A stretch of DNA of 64,000 nucleotides, from positions 1 through 64,000 of the forward strand of contig CANNQP010000008.1 in NCBI GenBank assembly GCA_947507875.1, written 5' to 3'. The notes under the pieces were generated by a model, which ran no database searches, was not told the DNA's origin, and saw only the letters and a list, made by a program, of their open reading frames with translations. This stretch comes from Verrucomicrobiaceae bacterium (GTDB taxonomy: Bacteria > Verrucomicrobiota > Verrucomicrobiia > Verrucomicrobiales > Verrucomicrobiaceae). Shown here one piece after another: positions 39,369-47,659 of the stretch (position 1 is its first letter; each line of letters opens with the position of its first letter). A program made the translations under genes and the position numbers.

Positions 39369-39453
39369 TGCCGATGGCCGGACTCGAACCGGCAAGGGAG
39401 TTACCTCCCAGCGGATTTTAAGTCCGCTGTGTTTACCATTTCACCACATCGGC
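39369..39453 (-). tRNA. tRNA-Leu (anticodon TAA)
   Basis: Reverse-strand cloverleaf with acceptor GCCGATG/CATCGGC, anticodon stem GCGGA/TCCGC around loop CTTAAAA (anticodon TAA), a long class II variable arm (GGGAGGTAACTCCC), and T-arm GCCGG TTCGAGT CCGGC. The discriminator is A at 39369. CCA is not encoded, unlike the two other tRNAs of the window. Confidence 0.95.
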
Positions 39454-39514
39454 AGACGCGGCTGAGACGCTCCTTCTAAAGCGTCTTCTCGCAGATGGCA
39501 AGGCGGGAGAGGCT

Positions 39515-40555
39515 TTATAAACGCCGAAGGCCATCCTCAGTCATTGGATTGGGGATTTCGGCATCGATTTCATCAATCTGGGCCAAAGTTTCAGGGCTGA
39601 GCACGAGATCGACTGCCTGAAGGCACTCCTCCCACTGGGCGACCGTGGTCGCCCCGGCGATGGTCGAGGCGACGAAGTCATGCTGTCGGCTCCAGGCCAG
39701 GGCGAGGGCCGTGACGCTGACCCGAAGATCAAGAGCGATATGCTGAAGACGAGCCGTGGTTTCCAGCGTGCGTTCATTCACAAACCGGGCAGCCATGCGC
39801 TTTTGGCGTGGCCCCCCAGTCTCGAGATAGCTGGTGAATCTCGCCCCAGCCGGGCGGGCTCCGTGATTGTATTTGCCCGTGAGCACCCCACCGCCAAGCG
39901 GAGAGTAGGGCAGCAGACTGACGTTTTCTTGGCGGCAAACCTGCGCGAGCTCGCTCTCGCACCGGCGATTGATTAGGGAAAAGTTGTTCTGCACGGTCGC
40001 CATGCGGGCGAGGCCATGTTTTTCCGCTTCCCAAAGGTTTTTCATCACGCCCCAGCAGGTTTCATTGCTACTGCCCCAGGCTCGAATTTTCCCTTGTTGG
40101 ATCAGTTCAGTCATGGCGCTGAGCGTCTCCTGCGGATCCATTCCATGGTCAGGCCAGTGAGTCTGGTAGAGATCGATGTAGTCGGTTTGTAGGCGGCGCA
40201 GACTGTCCTCGCAGGCACGGAAGATCTGGCGGCGATCCAGGGCGGTGAACCCACCACGAATTGGCGGGCGAAACCATCCGTGCCCTGGCCCTGTGACTTT
40301 GGTCGCCAAAATGATCTCACCCCGATTTTTGCCTTTTAGCCAACGTCCGACGATCTCCTCAGTAACACCAAAAAGATCCGCACTCGGAGGCACGGGATAC
40401 ATTTCCGCCGTGTCAAAAAAGTCGATTCCAACATCCACCGCACGGTCCATGATGGCAAAGGAGGTCTTTTCATCAGCCTGCAGGCCGAAAGTCATGGTTC
40501 CCATGCAGATGTCGGTGACAACGAGTCCAGTGCGGCCGAGGCGTTTTCGATTCAT
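39515..40555 (-). CDS. Aldo/keto reductase
   Basis: This 346-aa NADPH-dependent oxidoreductase starts at the ATG at 40555. The catalytic tetrad is complete: D48 and Y53 ([10 protein letters not shown]), K86 (LATKV) and H133 (YQTHWPDH). GSSNETCWG and the C-terminal cofactor segment ([14 protein letters not shown]) follow. The arrangement is that of the AKR group with E. coli Tas. Substrate unknown. It lies 45 bp downstream of the GT9 gene on the same strand. Confidence 0.92.
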   Translation of the reverse strand: MNRKRLGRTGLVVTDICMGTMTFGLQADEKTSFAIMDRAVDVGIDFFDTAEMYPVPPSADLFGVTEEIVGRWLKGKNRGEIILATKVTGPGHGWFRPPIRGGFTALDRRQIFRACEDSLRRLQTDYIDLYQTHWPDHGMDPQETLSAMTELIQQGKIRAWGSSNETCWGVMKNLWEAEKHGLARMATVQNNFSLINRRCESELAQVCRQENVSLLPYSPLGGGVLTGKYNHGARPAGARFTSYLETGGPRQKRMAARFVNERTLETTARLQHIALDLRVSVTALALAWSRQHDFVASTIAGATTVAQWEECLQAVDLVLSPETLAQIDEIDAEIPNPMTEDGLRRL

Positions 40556-40600
40556 GCTTCCTACCTTGGCGAAACTAAGCTCTCCGCCAAAAGAAAAGCA

Positions 40601-41701
40601 CTAGCTCTCTTCACGAGGACGACGCGCCGGACGCGAGGGCACCTCCCACAGCACTGTTTCTGCCAAAGGCACCTCGGCTTGCTGGCCCTCCGACTGCAGC
40701 CTTGCCTGCAACCATTGGCCGATGCGATGCGCGTCCTCCACGCCAATGTAGGAGACGGTTTCGGCCTCCTTTGAGGTCAAGTCAGGGCGGTGCGCGATGC
40801 GCCCAGCCTTCCACACCCAGGCACGAGGATTGTAGGGACCGACGCGGCGAGGATCACTCCAGGTATGAAGAGCCAGGGTTTGATCATTCACCGCAGCGGC
40901 CATGTGCATGGGGCCACTGTCCACACTGACCACCCAGTGTGCAGCACGCAGGCAGGCAATCAGCTCGGCCAAGCTTGTACGACCGCTGAGATCAGTAATG
41001 TGCTGCCCCTGGGGCCGAGTCAGCTCATCAGTCATGCCGACCAAGACCAGCGGACGTGGGGCAAGGGCATCACAGAGAGCTTGGAGCGCTTCAGGAGAGA
41101 GCGATTTCCCCTGCCCTCGTGACCAAGGATGAATCACAATCAAATCCTGCCGCTGAGGCCACTCCCGGGGCAACACACCTTCGGCGAGTGGAAACACGAT
41201 GGCCTCTGGGTTCACCTCGACCCCCAGGGCGCGCGCAAGACAAAGATAGCGATCGACCGCATGGGCGGCAGGATCAACAGGGATGATGTAATCATGCCAA
41301 AAACGAGAGCACTCCCTAGCATCTGAGAGCCCCAACACCGGTTTCGAGCCGCTGGCCTTGGAAAGAAGGGCACTTCTGAGCAACCCCTGGAGATCTAGCA
41401 CGATCTCGGGTTCTAACCGAGTCGGCAAATGAACTTTGGCCCACTGCCAAGCGCGGATGAGCCCGAAGGGACCTTTAAACTTCTTCCGGGGGAACTCGAT
41501 GACTCGATCCAACCACGGAGCGCCTTGTAGCAGCGGCGCCCACTCGCTATTCACCAACCAGCGCAGCCGGAGATAAGGAAAAGCTTTTTTTATCGCATGA
41601 ACAGTCGGCAGGGCGTGGACGACATCCCCCAGAGAGCTGGGTTTAACAATCAACGCAGAACGAAAGTCTGCGAGGCACGGCGGCGGCTTGCCTGGAGACA
41701 T
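40601..41701 (-). CDS. Heptosyltransferase-like glycosyltransferase family 9
   Basis: The 366-aa GT-B enzyme from the ATG at 41701 (a GTG lies 21 bp upstream) starts its fold with ALIVKPSSLGDVVHALPTV, the classic heptosyltransferase N-terminal loop, and shows the acceptor-side DLQGLLRSALL. The C-terminal ADP-heptose-binding part contains VIHPWSRGQGKSLS and SVDSGPMHMAAAVNDQTLALH. It is expected to add a heptose-type sugar to the lipopolysaccharide inner core. Compared with WaaC/WaaF the catalytic Asp in the N-terminal loop (S-x-L-G-D) is present. The tail is Pro/Arg-rich. It precedes the aldo/keto reductase gene. Confidence 0.92.
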   Translation of the reverse strand: MSPGKPPPCLADFRSALIVKPSSLGDVVHALPTVHAIKKAFPYLRLRWLVNSEWAPLLQGAPWLDRVIEFPRKKFKGPFGLIRAWQWAKVHLPTRLEPEIVLDLQGLLRSALLSKASGSKPVLGLSDARECSRFWHDYIIPVDPAAHAVDRYLCLARALGVEVNPEAIVFPLAEGVLPREWPQRQDLIVIHPWSRGQGKSLSPEALQALCDALAPRPLVLVGMTDELTRPQGQHITDLSGRTSLAELIACLRAAHWVVSVDSGPMHMAAAVNDQTLALHTWSDPRRVGPYNPRAWVWKAGRIAHRPDLTSKEAETVSYIGVEDAHRIGQWLQARLQSEGQQAEVPLAETVLWEVPSRPARRPREES

Positions 41702-41797
41702 GAGAGAGGGTGAAGGGATCACGGTGACGGGCGAGACGACACACCTCAGCGATCAAGCCCGATATGAAAACGAGCATCATGCCAGCCTTCATTCATT

Positions 41798-42520
41798 TTA
41801 TTTGCCCAAAGCGAGACGATCTGCAAGTAAAGTTGGTAATCCCGCCGCATGGATCTTCTTCTGCGTCGTTTCGATGTCGTATTCAAGGCGGCGAATGCTG
41901 ATCGTCTGCGCTTGCATGTCATAAATGGCATACGACGCGCGCCAGTCACCATCACGTGGCTGGCCGACACTGCCGACATTAACAAAATACTTTACCCCAC
42001 GCTGAAGTTGGACTTCTGAGCCTCGAGCAGCACGCACGGCATCGTCTTTTTCAAAAATCCGGGGAACATGGGTATGGCCGTAAAAACAAACCTGAGTGAA
42101 CTGATAGCTGAAGCTAGCCATCGCATCGAAACGATTGGTGACATATCCCCAGCTACCAGGGGAATCCAAAGTGGCATGCACGATGGTAAAATCGCGCACC
42201 TGCCTAACGAGCTTGAGATCGCGCAACCATTGCCGCTGCTCTTCACTGAGCTGGGCACGTGTCCAAAGCAGCGCCGCCTGAGCCAGCGGGTTCAACTCCT
42301 CAAGATTCGACGCGCTGGCAGCACCCTCATCGTGATTCCCACGCACGACTGGGCAGCCCATCTGACGCACAGCCTCAAGGCACTCCGTAGGATTGGCCGC
42401 GTAGCCGACGATGTCTCCCAAACAGACATGGTTGGCACATCCCTGCTCATGAGCATCCCAGAGCACTGTCTGCAGTGCTTCTAGGTTAGCGTGGATGTCT
42501 CCAAAAATGGCAAATTTCAT
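41798..42520 (-). CDS. Metallophosphoesterase (YfcE/MJ0936-like)
   Basis: This 240-aa protein starts at the ATG at 42520. Calcineurin-like metal ligands are seen in order: D8 and H10 (FGDIHANLEAL), D35 (CLGDIVGYAANP), N/H in VRGNHDE, H in IVHATLDS, and the GHTH block (YGHTHVPRIF). The family hydrolyses phosphodiesters or protein phosphates; the substrate is not evident. It is divergent from the creatininase-family gene and lies upstream of the GT9 gene. Confidence 0.9.
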   Translation of the reverse strand: MKFAIFGDIHANLEALQTVLWDAHEQGCANHVCLGDIVGYAANPTECLEAVRQMGCPVVRGNHDEGAASASNLEELNPLAQAALLWTRAQLSEEQRQWLRDLKLVRQVRDFTIVHATLDSPGSWGYVTNRFDAMASFSYQFTQVCFYGHTHVPRIFEKDDAVRAARGSEVQLQRGVKYFVNVGSVGQPRDGDWRASYAIYDMQAQTISIRRLEYDIETTQKKIHAAGLPTLLADRLALGK

Positions 42521-42733
42521 TAGGTTATGTCGTAGGGAGAGTTGGCGCGAAAAATGAAGCTAAGCAGATTGAGCAGGAGTGAAAGCAATCGCTTGCCCCC
42601 TGTCTGCATCCATGGATGGGGAACGATGACCGGTCAAGCGAGGGGCACAGCGCGGAGCAGGCACCTGCTTTTTCATCAAATTCCTTCACAACCCCATGGA
42701 AGGAATGCAGTCCGCACGCTGTATTTCACCCCC

Positions 42734-43510
42734 ATGCATCCCCCACGCCCCTGGATCATCGCCGAAACGAACTGGAAACACATCCATGCCACACGCTACG
42801 AGGTAGCGGTGCTACCGTGGGGAGCCACAGAAGCTCACAATTGGCACCTACCGTATGCCACCGATAGCCTGCAAAATGAGGCCATCACCGCAGAAGCAGG
42901 TCGCCTCGCTTGGCAGGCAGGAGCCCACGTGGGCATTCTGCCTAACCTGCCATTTGGCGTCCAGACCGGGCAGGCAGACATCCCCTTTTGCATCAACATG
43001 AACCCTAGCACCCAAATGGCGGTACTGGAGGATGTGATCGTCAGCCTGGAAGGGGTAGGTATCCCCAAATTGGTCATTTTCAATGGACATGGTGGCAATG
43101 ATTTCCGCCAGATCTTGCGAGAACTTCAGGCGCGACACCCCAAGGTCTTCTTGAGCTTGGTGAATTGGTTCAACATCGACCGTGGATCCGATCTCTTTGC
43201 CATCGTCGGTGACCATGCTGATGAGCGAGAGACCAGTCTTATGCTACATCTGCATCCCGACTGGGTACTCCCCCAAGCAGAATGGGGAGAGGGGCGTGAT
43301 AACCTGCCTGTACTCAAGGCCATGCGGGAAAAATGGGCCTGGGCACAACGCCCGTGGACCCAGGCGACAAATGATACCGGTTCCGGTGATCCGCGACACG
43401 CTACGGCAGAGAAAGGCAAGGCTTACCTAGACCGGCTCGCAGGCGCTTTTGCCAGCTATTTGATTGAACTCGCAGCAGCCGACGCCTCACGGCTTTATGA
43501 AAGGCCTTGA
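42734..43510 (+). CDS. Creatininase-family amidohydrolase
   Basis: The ATG at 42734 gives 258 aa; the upstream extension has no resemblance to the family. The metal site is seen in LPWGATEAHNWHLPYATD (E33, H38, D44), the later FNGHGGNDF block and the DHADERETS segment with a further E. Family members hydrolyse creatinine, 2-amino-5-formylamino-6-ribosylaminopyrimidinone (ArfB) or mycofactocin precursor; none of these pathways is visible nearby. The gene ends 8 bp before the convergent ACP gene. Confidence 0.88.
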   Translation: MHPPRPWIIAETNWKHIHATRYEVAVLPWGATEAHNWHLPYATDSLQNEAITAEAGRLAWQAGAHVGILPNLPFGVQTGQADIPFCINMNPSTQMAVLEDVIVSLEGVGIPKLVIFNGHGGNDFRQILRELQARHPKVFLSLVNWFNIDRGSDLFAIVGDHADERETSLMLHLHPDWVLPQAEWGEGRDNLPVLKAMREKWAWAQRPWTQATNDTGSGDPRHATAEKGKAYLDRLAGAFASYLIELAAADASRLYERP

Positions 43511-43518
43511 GCAGGTGA

Positions 43519-43749
43519 TCAACTCACCAACGTCAACACCTGCGCTGGCGTCGTGAAGGCATCAACCGTGATTTTTTCATCTGGAATGCTGACTCCAAAC
43601 TCCTGCTCTAGTGCCAAGAGCAGATCAATCGATTGAAGCGAATCCAGACCGAGCCTTCCTAGCTCCGCATCCATGGGCAACTCAGCATCAGCTGGCAGCA
43701 AACGCAAAAAGGGACGCAGGAGGGCTAGGAGGCGTTCTTCAGATGACAT
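43519..43749 (-). CDS. Acyl carrier protein of the ligase/decarboxylase cassette
   Basis: This 76-aa acidic protein starts at the ATG at 43749. The phosphopantetheine attachment site is S37 in GLDSLQSID. The helices around it (ALLRPFLRLLP, IDLLLALEQEFGV) fit the four-helix carrier fold. It is not the fatty-acid AcpP, whose DSL motif and neighbours (fabF, fabD) are different. It is the last gene of a cassette with a PLP decarboxylase (54 bp upstream) and an AMP ligase, so it probably carries an amino acid or acid activated by the ligase. Confidence 0.9.
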   Translation of the reverse strand: MSSEERLLALLRPFLRLLPADAELPMDAELGRLGLDSLQSIDLLLALEQEFGVSIPDEKITVDAFTTPAQVLTLVS

Positions 43750-43803
43750 GGGCTCAGTGAAAGCAGAAAAGGAAAAGGGTTCCTAAAGCAACGCAGCATG
43801 AAA

Positions 43804-45039
43804 TCAACCCTGCGTCACGCATTCATGCCCATGGCGCAATCGCCACACCTCCACGACCTGCCCCCCCTCATGCGCAATTTCCACTGGCGGAGGATGGCTC
43901 AAGAAACCCAGCAGGCTTGCCGTGACGCCGTAAGCACCAACATTCGGAATCCCGACCAAATCACCAGGCAACACATGTGGGATATGGATGCCACGCGCTA
44001 GCGAATCCAAAGGAGTACAGAGAGGTCCCACGACATCAGCGATCAAGCTCGAGCCATGCTGAACGACAGAACTAAAGTTCACTAACTTCAGAGCACTGCG
44101 CGGCAGACGCCCCAGTCCGGCCATGCCGCCCAGGTGATGGATGCCTGTATCAAGAATCACGAAGGAACGGCTTGGGAACGTCTTCACCTCCAGGACCCGC
44201 GCCAAGAGCCACCCACTGCCTGCGCAAAGAAAACGACCCGACTCAAACCAAATCGCCGCACCACGTGCCGCCAATGCAGAGTTCTGCCAAAGTTCAGTCA
44301 GCCTCTCTTTGAGCCCCATGAGCGTCTGTGGCACTTGATCGTTAGCATAAGGCCAGGAAAAGCCACCACCTGCATTCACCACCTGGCACTCAACTCCTAG
44401 CGCCACCTCAATCCGCTGCGCACACTCCAAGGCTCGACGCGTGTTAGTGACCAAGGCATCCACCCCTGCCACCTGGGTGCCGAAATAGATGTGCACACCT
44501 TTGAATTGAAGATTTGGCAAAAGCACACGAGCTCTCACTTCAGGATCGAGCAAGAGCGACTCGGCAAAGCCAAACTGACTTTCCACCCCGGTCATGGCCA
44601 ACCGTGCCTCGGGGGCCTCAGCCGGATTCACTCGCAACAGCACCCCAGCCTCACAGCCCAAATGACCACAAGCCGTCGATAAAGCGAGCAAGTCACGAAA
44701 GGACTCGCACGAGAAGATTCGGATTCCAGCAGATAGAGCAGCCTGCAATTCCCTCTCCGTTTTTCCTGGCCCTCCGAACAACATGCGCTCACCAGCAAAT
44801 CCCGCTTCCAACGCAGCGGCCAATTCACCCGTAGAGGTAATCTCAGCTCGGCACCCAGCTTGCCCCAGACGCCGAGCCAAAGCAGGCAGGGGATTCGACT
44901 TCAATGAGAAATAAAGCTCAGCGCCATCAGGCAAAGCACTAAAAAGCTCCGAGGCTCGCGCCTGCACAGCCGTCAGATCGTAGGCATACTGGGGCGTGCC
45001 ATAGCGGCTGGCCAAAACATGCGCAAGGTTAGCATCCAT
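43804..45039 (-). CDS. PLP-dependent decarboxylase (fold III, exosortase-A-associated/BtrK-like)
   Basis: This 411-aa enzyme starts at the ATG at 45039. It belongs to the alanine-racemase-fold Orn/DAP/Arg decarboxylases. The PLP Lys is K47 in LYFSLKSNP; phosphate binding and alpha-carboxylate regions are at AITSTGELAAAL, VNAGGGFSWPY (224-227) and FESGRFLCA (266-269); and the catalytic-type Cys is C341 in GPLCTPLDS. This subgroup occurs with an ACP and an AMP ligase in exosortase-A loci. A characterised relative in reasoning is BtrK of butirosin synthesis, which decarboxylates a glutamyl group bound to an ACP. The substrate here may therefore be a carrier-bound amino acid; this is inference. 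Confidence 0.85.
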   Translation of the reverse strand: MDANLAHVLASRYGTPQYAYDLTAVQARASELFSALPDGAELYFSLKSNPLPALARRLGQAGCRAEITSTGELAAALEAGFAGERMLFGGPGKTERELQAALSAGIRIFSCESFRDLLALSTACGHLGCEAGVLLRVNPAEAPEARLAMTGVESQFGFAESLLLDPEVRARVLLPNLQFKGVHIYFGTQVAGVDALVTNTRRALECAQRIEVALGVECQVVNAGGGFSWPYANDQVPQTLMGLKERLTELWQNSALAARGAAIWFESGRFLCAGSGWLLARVLEVKTFPSRSFVILDTGIHHLGGMAGLGRLPRSALKLVNFSSVVQHGSSLIADVVGPLCTPLDSLARGIHIPHVLPGDLVGIPNVGAYGVTASLLGFLSHPPPVEIAHEGGQVVEVWRLRHGHECVTQG

Positions 45040-45047
45040 AGTCCTTC

Positions 45048-46544
45048 TTAAACTGCGGTGAGCAAAGCCCGCAGAGCTTTGCGGTCCACTTTTTCGTTCG
45101 CCGTGCGTGGCAGTTCAGGCAAGCGAATGATACGATCTGGAATCTTGGCTCGCTCCAAGTGTTCCGCTAGCGCCATCAACAGCTCAGCATCGCTCAGGAC
45201 TTCCCCATGCGTGGTGATAAAGAGGCAGAGTTGTTCTCGGGCTTCATCCTTGATGCAGCCCGCTGCTGTCAGTTGAGGCAAACGACAAGCAGCTTCCTCG
45301 ATTTCCACAGGACTCATTCGATAACCGCGATGCTTGATCATGAAATCGCTGCGTGCATGGAACTGCAGGAAACCTTCTGCATCCACTGAACCATAGTCGC
45401 CTGTCACAAGCAAACGCGCACCATCTGCCTGGATGCGATAGCGCTTGGCCGTCTCTTCAGGGGCTCGCCAGTAGCCCAACCCAACGTGAGGACCTCGAAC
45501 CATGAACTCCCCAACGCCCCCTGGCGGCAGTCTTTCCCCCTCTGGTGATTCAGCCCACACTTCGGTACCATCCAGAGCGCGTCCCACCGTATTCGCGTGA
45601 CGGTCAATTTCCTCTGGTCGTAAAATCGAAACTCTCTTGCACTCAGTTAGGCCATACATCGGGAATATCTCCACGCGTGGGAAGAGACGCTGCAATTCCT
45701 TCAGGTGCGGCAGTGGAAGGTGATCCCCCGTGTTTGTCATGACTCGAAGATCTGGCAGCAGCGCAGGACGCCAAGACTGCATTTTGATTAAACCTGCAAA
45801 CAGTGTAGGCACACCTGGCAGCACTGTAATCGCCTGACGGGCCAAAGCTTTTGGCAACTCAGGCCCCGCGCTTTCAGGTCGCCCCAGATACACCGCTGCA
45901 CCGCACATCATGGCATAAAAGATCTGGTACAACCCGTAATCAAATGACAGAGGCAGGAAAACACCAATCCGATCCTCTGGCACATACCGTAGTCGTTTCT
46001 GGATAGCCTGGGTAACAAACTCCACGTTTGCGTGGCTCAGCATAACCCCTCGGGGCATCCCTGTGGTTCCTGAGGTGAATACCAAAAAAGCAAGAGCATC
46101 CCCTCTCTCCGACAAAGGCAAATCCACCTTGGATGACCCCGAATTTGCAGGCAAAGGCTCATCCAGCCAAACCAAACGCGAGCCATCACAACAACACCGC
46201 AAATCCTCACGACTGTGGCTAAGTAAAATCAGGACAGGCTCACATTGAGCCATAATCTGCTGCATCGAAGCGACTGTAATCTGCGAGCTGAGCACCGAAA
46301 AAGTCGCACCAACACGAGCCACAGCCAACAGATGCAAAACGAGTGAAACCCGATTTTCAGAAACCAACAACACCCGATCTCCTGGCTTCACACCCAGAGA
46401 AAACAACTTGCTAGCCAACCCTTCCACCCGTTCAGCCGCCTCGGCAAATCTCATGCTCACCTCATCATCGACAAGAAAAGTCCGCTCGGGGAAATCTAGC
46501 GCCGCACGCTTCAGAAAATCAGATAGATGAAAGCCACTTTTCAC
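45048..46544 (-). CDS. AMP-dependent ligase (acyl/aminoacyl-activating) of the ACP cassette
   Basis: The start is set at GTG 46544 (KSGFHLSDFLKRA), giving 498 aa. The longer open frame runs back through the HU terminator and into the HU gene, so it cannot be right. ANL-superfamily motifs are present: FTSGTTGMPRG (A3), MYGLTECKRVS (A5), VTGDYGSVDAEGF (A7), MIKHRGYRMSPVEIEEA (A8) and the catalytic Lys in TANEKVDRKAL (A10). The enzyme adenylates a carboxylic acid and probably loads it onto the ACP two genes downstream. It overlaps neither neighbour and lies 8 bp before the decarboxylase gene, so the three form an operon. Substrate unknown. Confidence 0.88.
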   Translation of the reverse strand: MKSGFHLSDFLKRAALDFPERTFLVDDEVSMRFAEAAERVEGLASKLFSLGVKPGDRVLLVSENRVSLVLHLLAVARVGATFSVLSSQITVASMQQIMAQCEPVLILLSHSREDLRCCCDGSRLVWLDEPLPANSGSSKVDLPLSERGDALAFLVFTSGTTGMPRGVMLSHANVEFVTQAIQKRLRYVPEDRIGVFLPLSFDYGLYQIFYAMMCGAAVYLGRPESAGPELPKALARQAITVLPGVPTLFAGLIKMQSWRPALLPDLRVMTNTGDHLPLPHLKELQRLFPRVEIFPMYGLTECKRVSILRPEEIDRHANTVGRALDGTEVWAESPEGERLPPGGVGEFMVRGPHVGLGYWRAPEETAKRYRIQADGARLLVTGDYGSVDAEGFLQFHARSDFMIKHRGYRMSPVEIEEAACRLPQLTAAGCIKDEAREQLCLFITTHGEVLSDAELLMALAEHLERAKIPDRIIRLPELPRTANEKVDRKALRALLTAV

Positions 46545-46623
46545 AAGCCGGGAATGACAGCTTAGACTAAGGATAATCAAGCATCTTCTCCCAGGCGTGA
46601 ATGCATTCCATGCTGACCTAATG

Positions 46624-46657
46624 AAAAAGCCCGCAAGCCATAGCTTGCGGGCTTTTT
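46624..46657 (-). terminator. Terminator of the HU gene
   Basis: Perfect 15-bp stem AAAAAGCCCGCAAGC / GCTTGCGGGCTTTTT with a CATA loop (46639-46642). It lies just past the HU stop. The low-coordinate A run becomes the U tract of the minus-strand transcript. It shows that the ligase gene downstream starts after this point. Confidence 0.9.
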
Positions 46658-46680
46658 GCACCGATTCAATCGGGATCAGA

Positions 46681-46956
46681 TTACAGAGATCCCTTGAAGG
46701 TCGAAGATGCAACGAAGCGCACCGTTTTCGATGCCTTGATCTTCATCGAAGCACCAGTCTTCGGGTTGCGGCCGGTACGGGCAGCGCGCTTAGCGACCTT
46801 GAAGGTGCCGAAGCCGATAAGCTGGACGTTACCTTCTTTCTTCACGCCTTTGGCGATGGCAGTCAGAACGGCTTCTAGAGCGTCGGCCGCAGCGCGTTTG
46901 CTGGTTTCGGCGCCGAGGTTTTTCTGAACGAGTTCGAGCAGCTGAGCTTTGTTCAT
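46681..46956 (-). CDS. HU-family DNA-binding protein
   Basis: This 91-aa protein starts at the ATG at 46956. It shows the full HU fold: helical MNKAQLLELVQKNL and AADALEAVLTAIAKGV, the sheet with VQLIGFGTFKV, the DNA-binding arm with the R-x-x-R-x-x-x-N-P-x-T/S core (AARTGRNPKTGASM) and the C-terminal K-x-x-V-R-F (SKTVRFVASSTFKG). It bends and compacts DNA. It has its own strong terminator and a possible sigma-70 promoter (47028-47057). It is divergent from the gamma-carbonic-anhydrase gene. Confidence 0.95.
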   Translation of the reverse strand: MNKAQLLELVQKNLGAETSKRAAADALEAVLTAIAKGVKKEGNVQLIGFGTFKVAKRAARTGRNPKTGASMKIKASKTVRFVASSTFKGSL

Positions 46957-47027
46957 TGTGTTGTCAGTTTGTTGGTTGCTTATGTATGGGATAATGTCCG
47001 CATGCCTACGCCGCGGCCATCTTGGCG

Positions 47028-47057
47028 ATTAAGAGGCTAACCATTCAAAAACGTCAA
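47028..47057 (-). promoter_or_regulatory. Possible sigma-70 promoter of the HU gene
   Basis: Minus-strand -35 TTGACG (47052-47057) and -10 CTTAAT (47028-47033), 18 bp apart, about 70 bp upstream of the HU start. The -35 matches 5 of 6 and the -10 4 of 6 consensus bases. No transcript evidence. Confidence 0.35.
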
Positions 47058-47095
47058 ACCCAAAATCGGCTCTGAAGCTGCTAGCATAAGGATTT

Positions 47096-47659
47096 ATGAA
47101 TAATTACCCCCTGAAAAAGCTCTTGATCCCTGAGCACACTCCTGTTCTCGCAGCTGGGATTTTTCTGGCGCCGGGAGCTACGGTGGTTGGAGATGTCGTC
47201 ATCGGCGCACAGTCGAGCATCTGGTTCGGCAGCGTCATCAGAGCAGATATTCATCGCATCGTCATCGGCACCCAGTCTAACGTTCAAGACGGCAGTGTCC
47301 TGCACGTTAGCGATGCTTTTCCTTGCATTCTCGGAGACCGCGTCACCATCGGCCATCGTGCCGTGGTCCATGCATGCACGGTAGAAGATGAGGTGCTCGT
47401 AGGCATGGGCGCTATTATTTTAGATGGTGCTGTGATTGGCGCACGGTCAACCATCGCGGCAGGAGCTTTGGTTACTAAAAACACACGCATTCCACCAGGA
47501 TCGTTGGTCATGGGCACACCCGCCAAAGTCATCCGGCCACTCACGGAAGAAGAACAGCAATCCAATGTACAACTGGCGCTGAAGTATGTGGAAGTCTCCC
47601 GTCGCTACCTCGCCGCAGGACCGGGTGCGCTGGTTACACCCGCTTCAACTGCCGTCTAA
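47096..47659 (+). CDS. Gamma-class carbonic-anhydrase-like hexapeptide protein
   Basis: This 187-aa left-handed beta-helix protein starts at the ATG at 47096. Hexapeptide repeats (GATVVGDVVIGAQSS, GSVIRADIHRIVIG, GDRVTIGHRAVVHA) trimerise, and the three zinc histidines match H70, H87 and H92 (SVLHVSD, IGHRAVVHACTV). It fits the YrdA/PaaY/CamH group, of which some are active carbonic anhydrases and others not. The 3' end overlaps the end of the convergent ABC gene by 26 bp. No ferripyochelin or phenylacetate genes are near. Confidence 0.92.
   Translation: MNNYPLKKLLIPEHTPVLAAGIFLAPGATVVGDVVIGAQSSIWFGSVIRADIHRIVIGTQSNVQDGSVLHVSDAFPCILGDRVTIGHRAVVHACTVEDEVLVGMGAIILDGAVIGARSTIAAGALVTKNTRIPPGSLVMGTPAKVIRPLTEEEQQSNVQLALKYVEVSRRYLAAGPGALVTPASTAV

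Noticed and set aside
42542..42733. Upstream extension of the creatininase-family frame
   Set aside because: The first 64 residues do not resemble the family, and the domain begins at the ATG at 42734.
46545..46712. Upstream extension of the AMP ligase frame to TTG 46712
   Set aside because: It reads through the HU terminator hairpin and into the HU gene, so the GTG at 46544 was taken as start.
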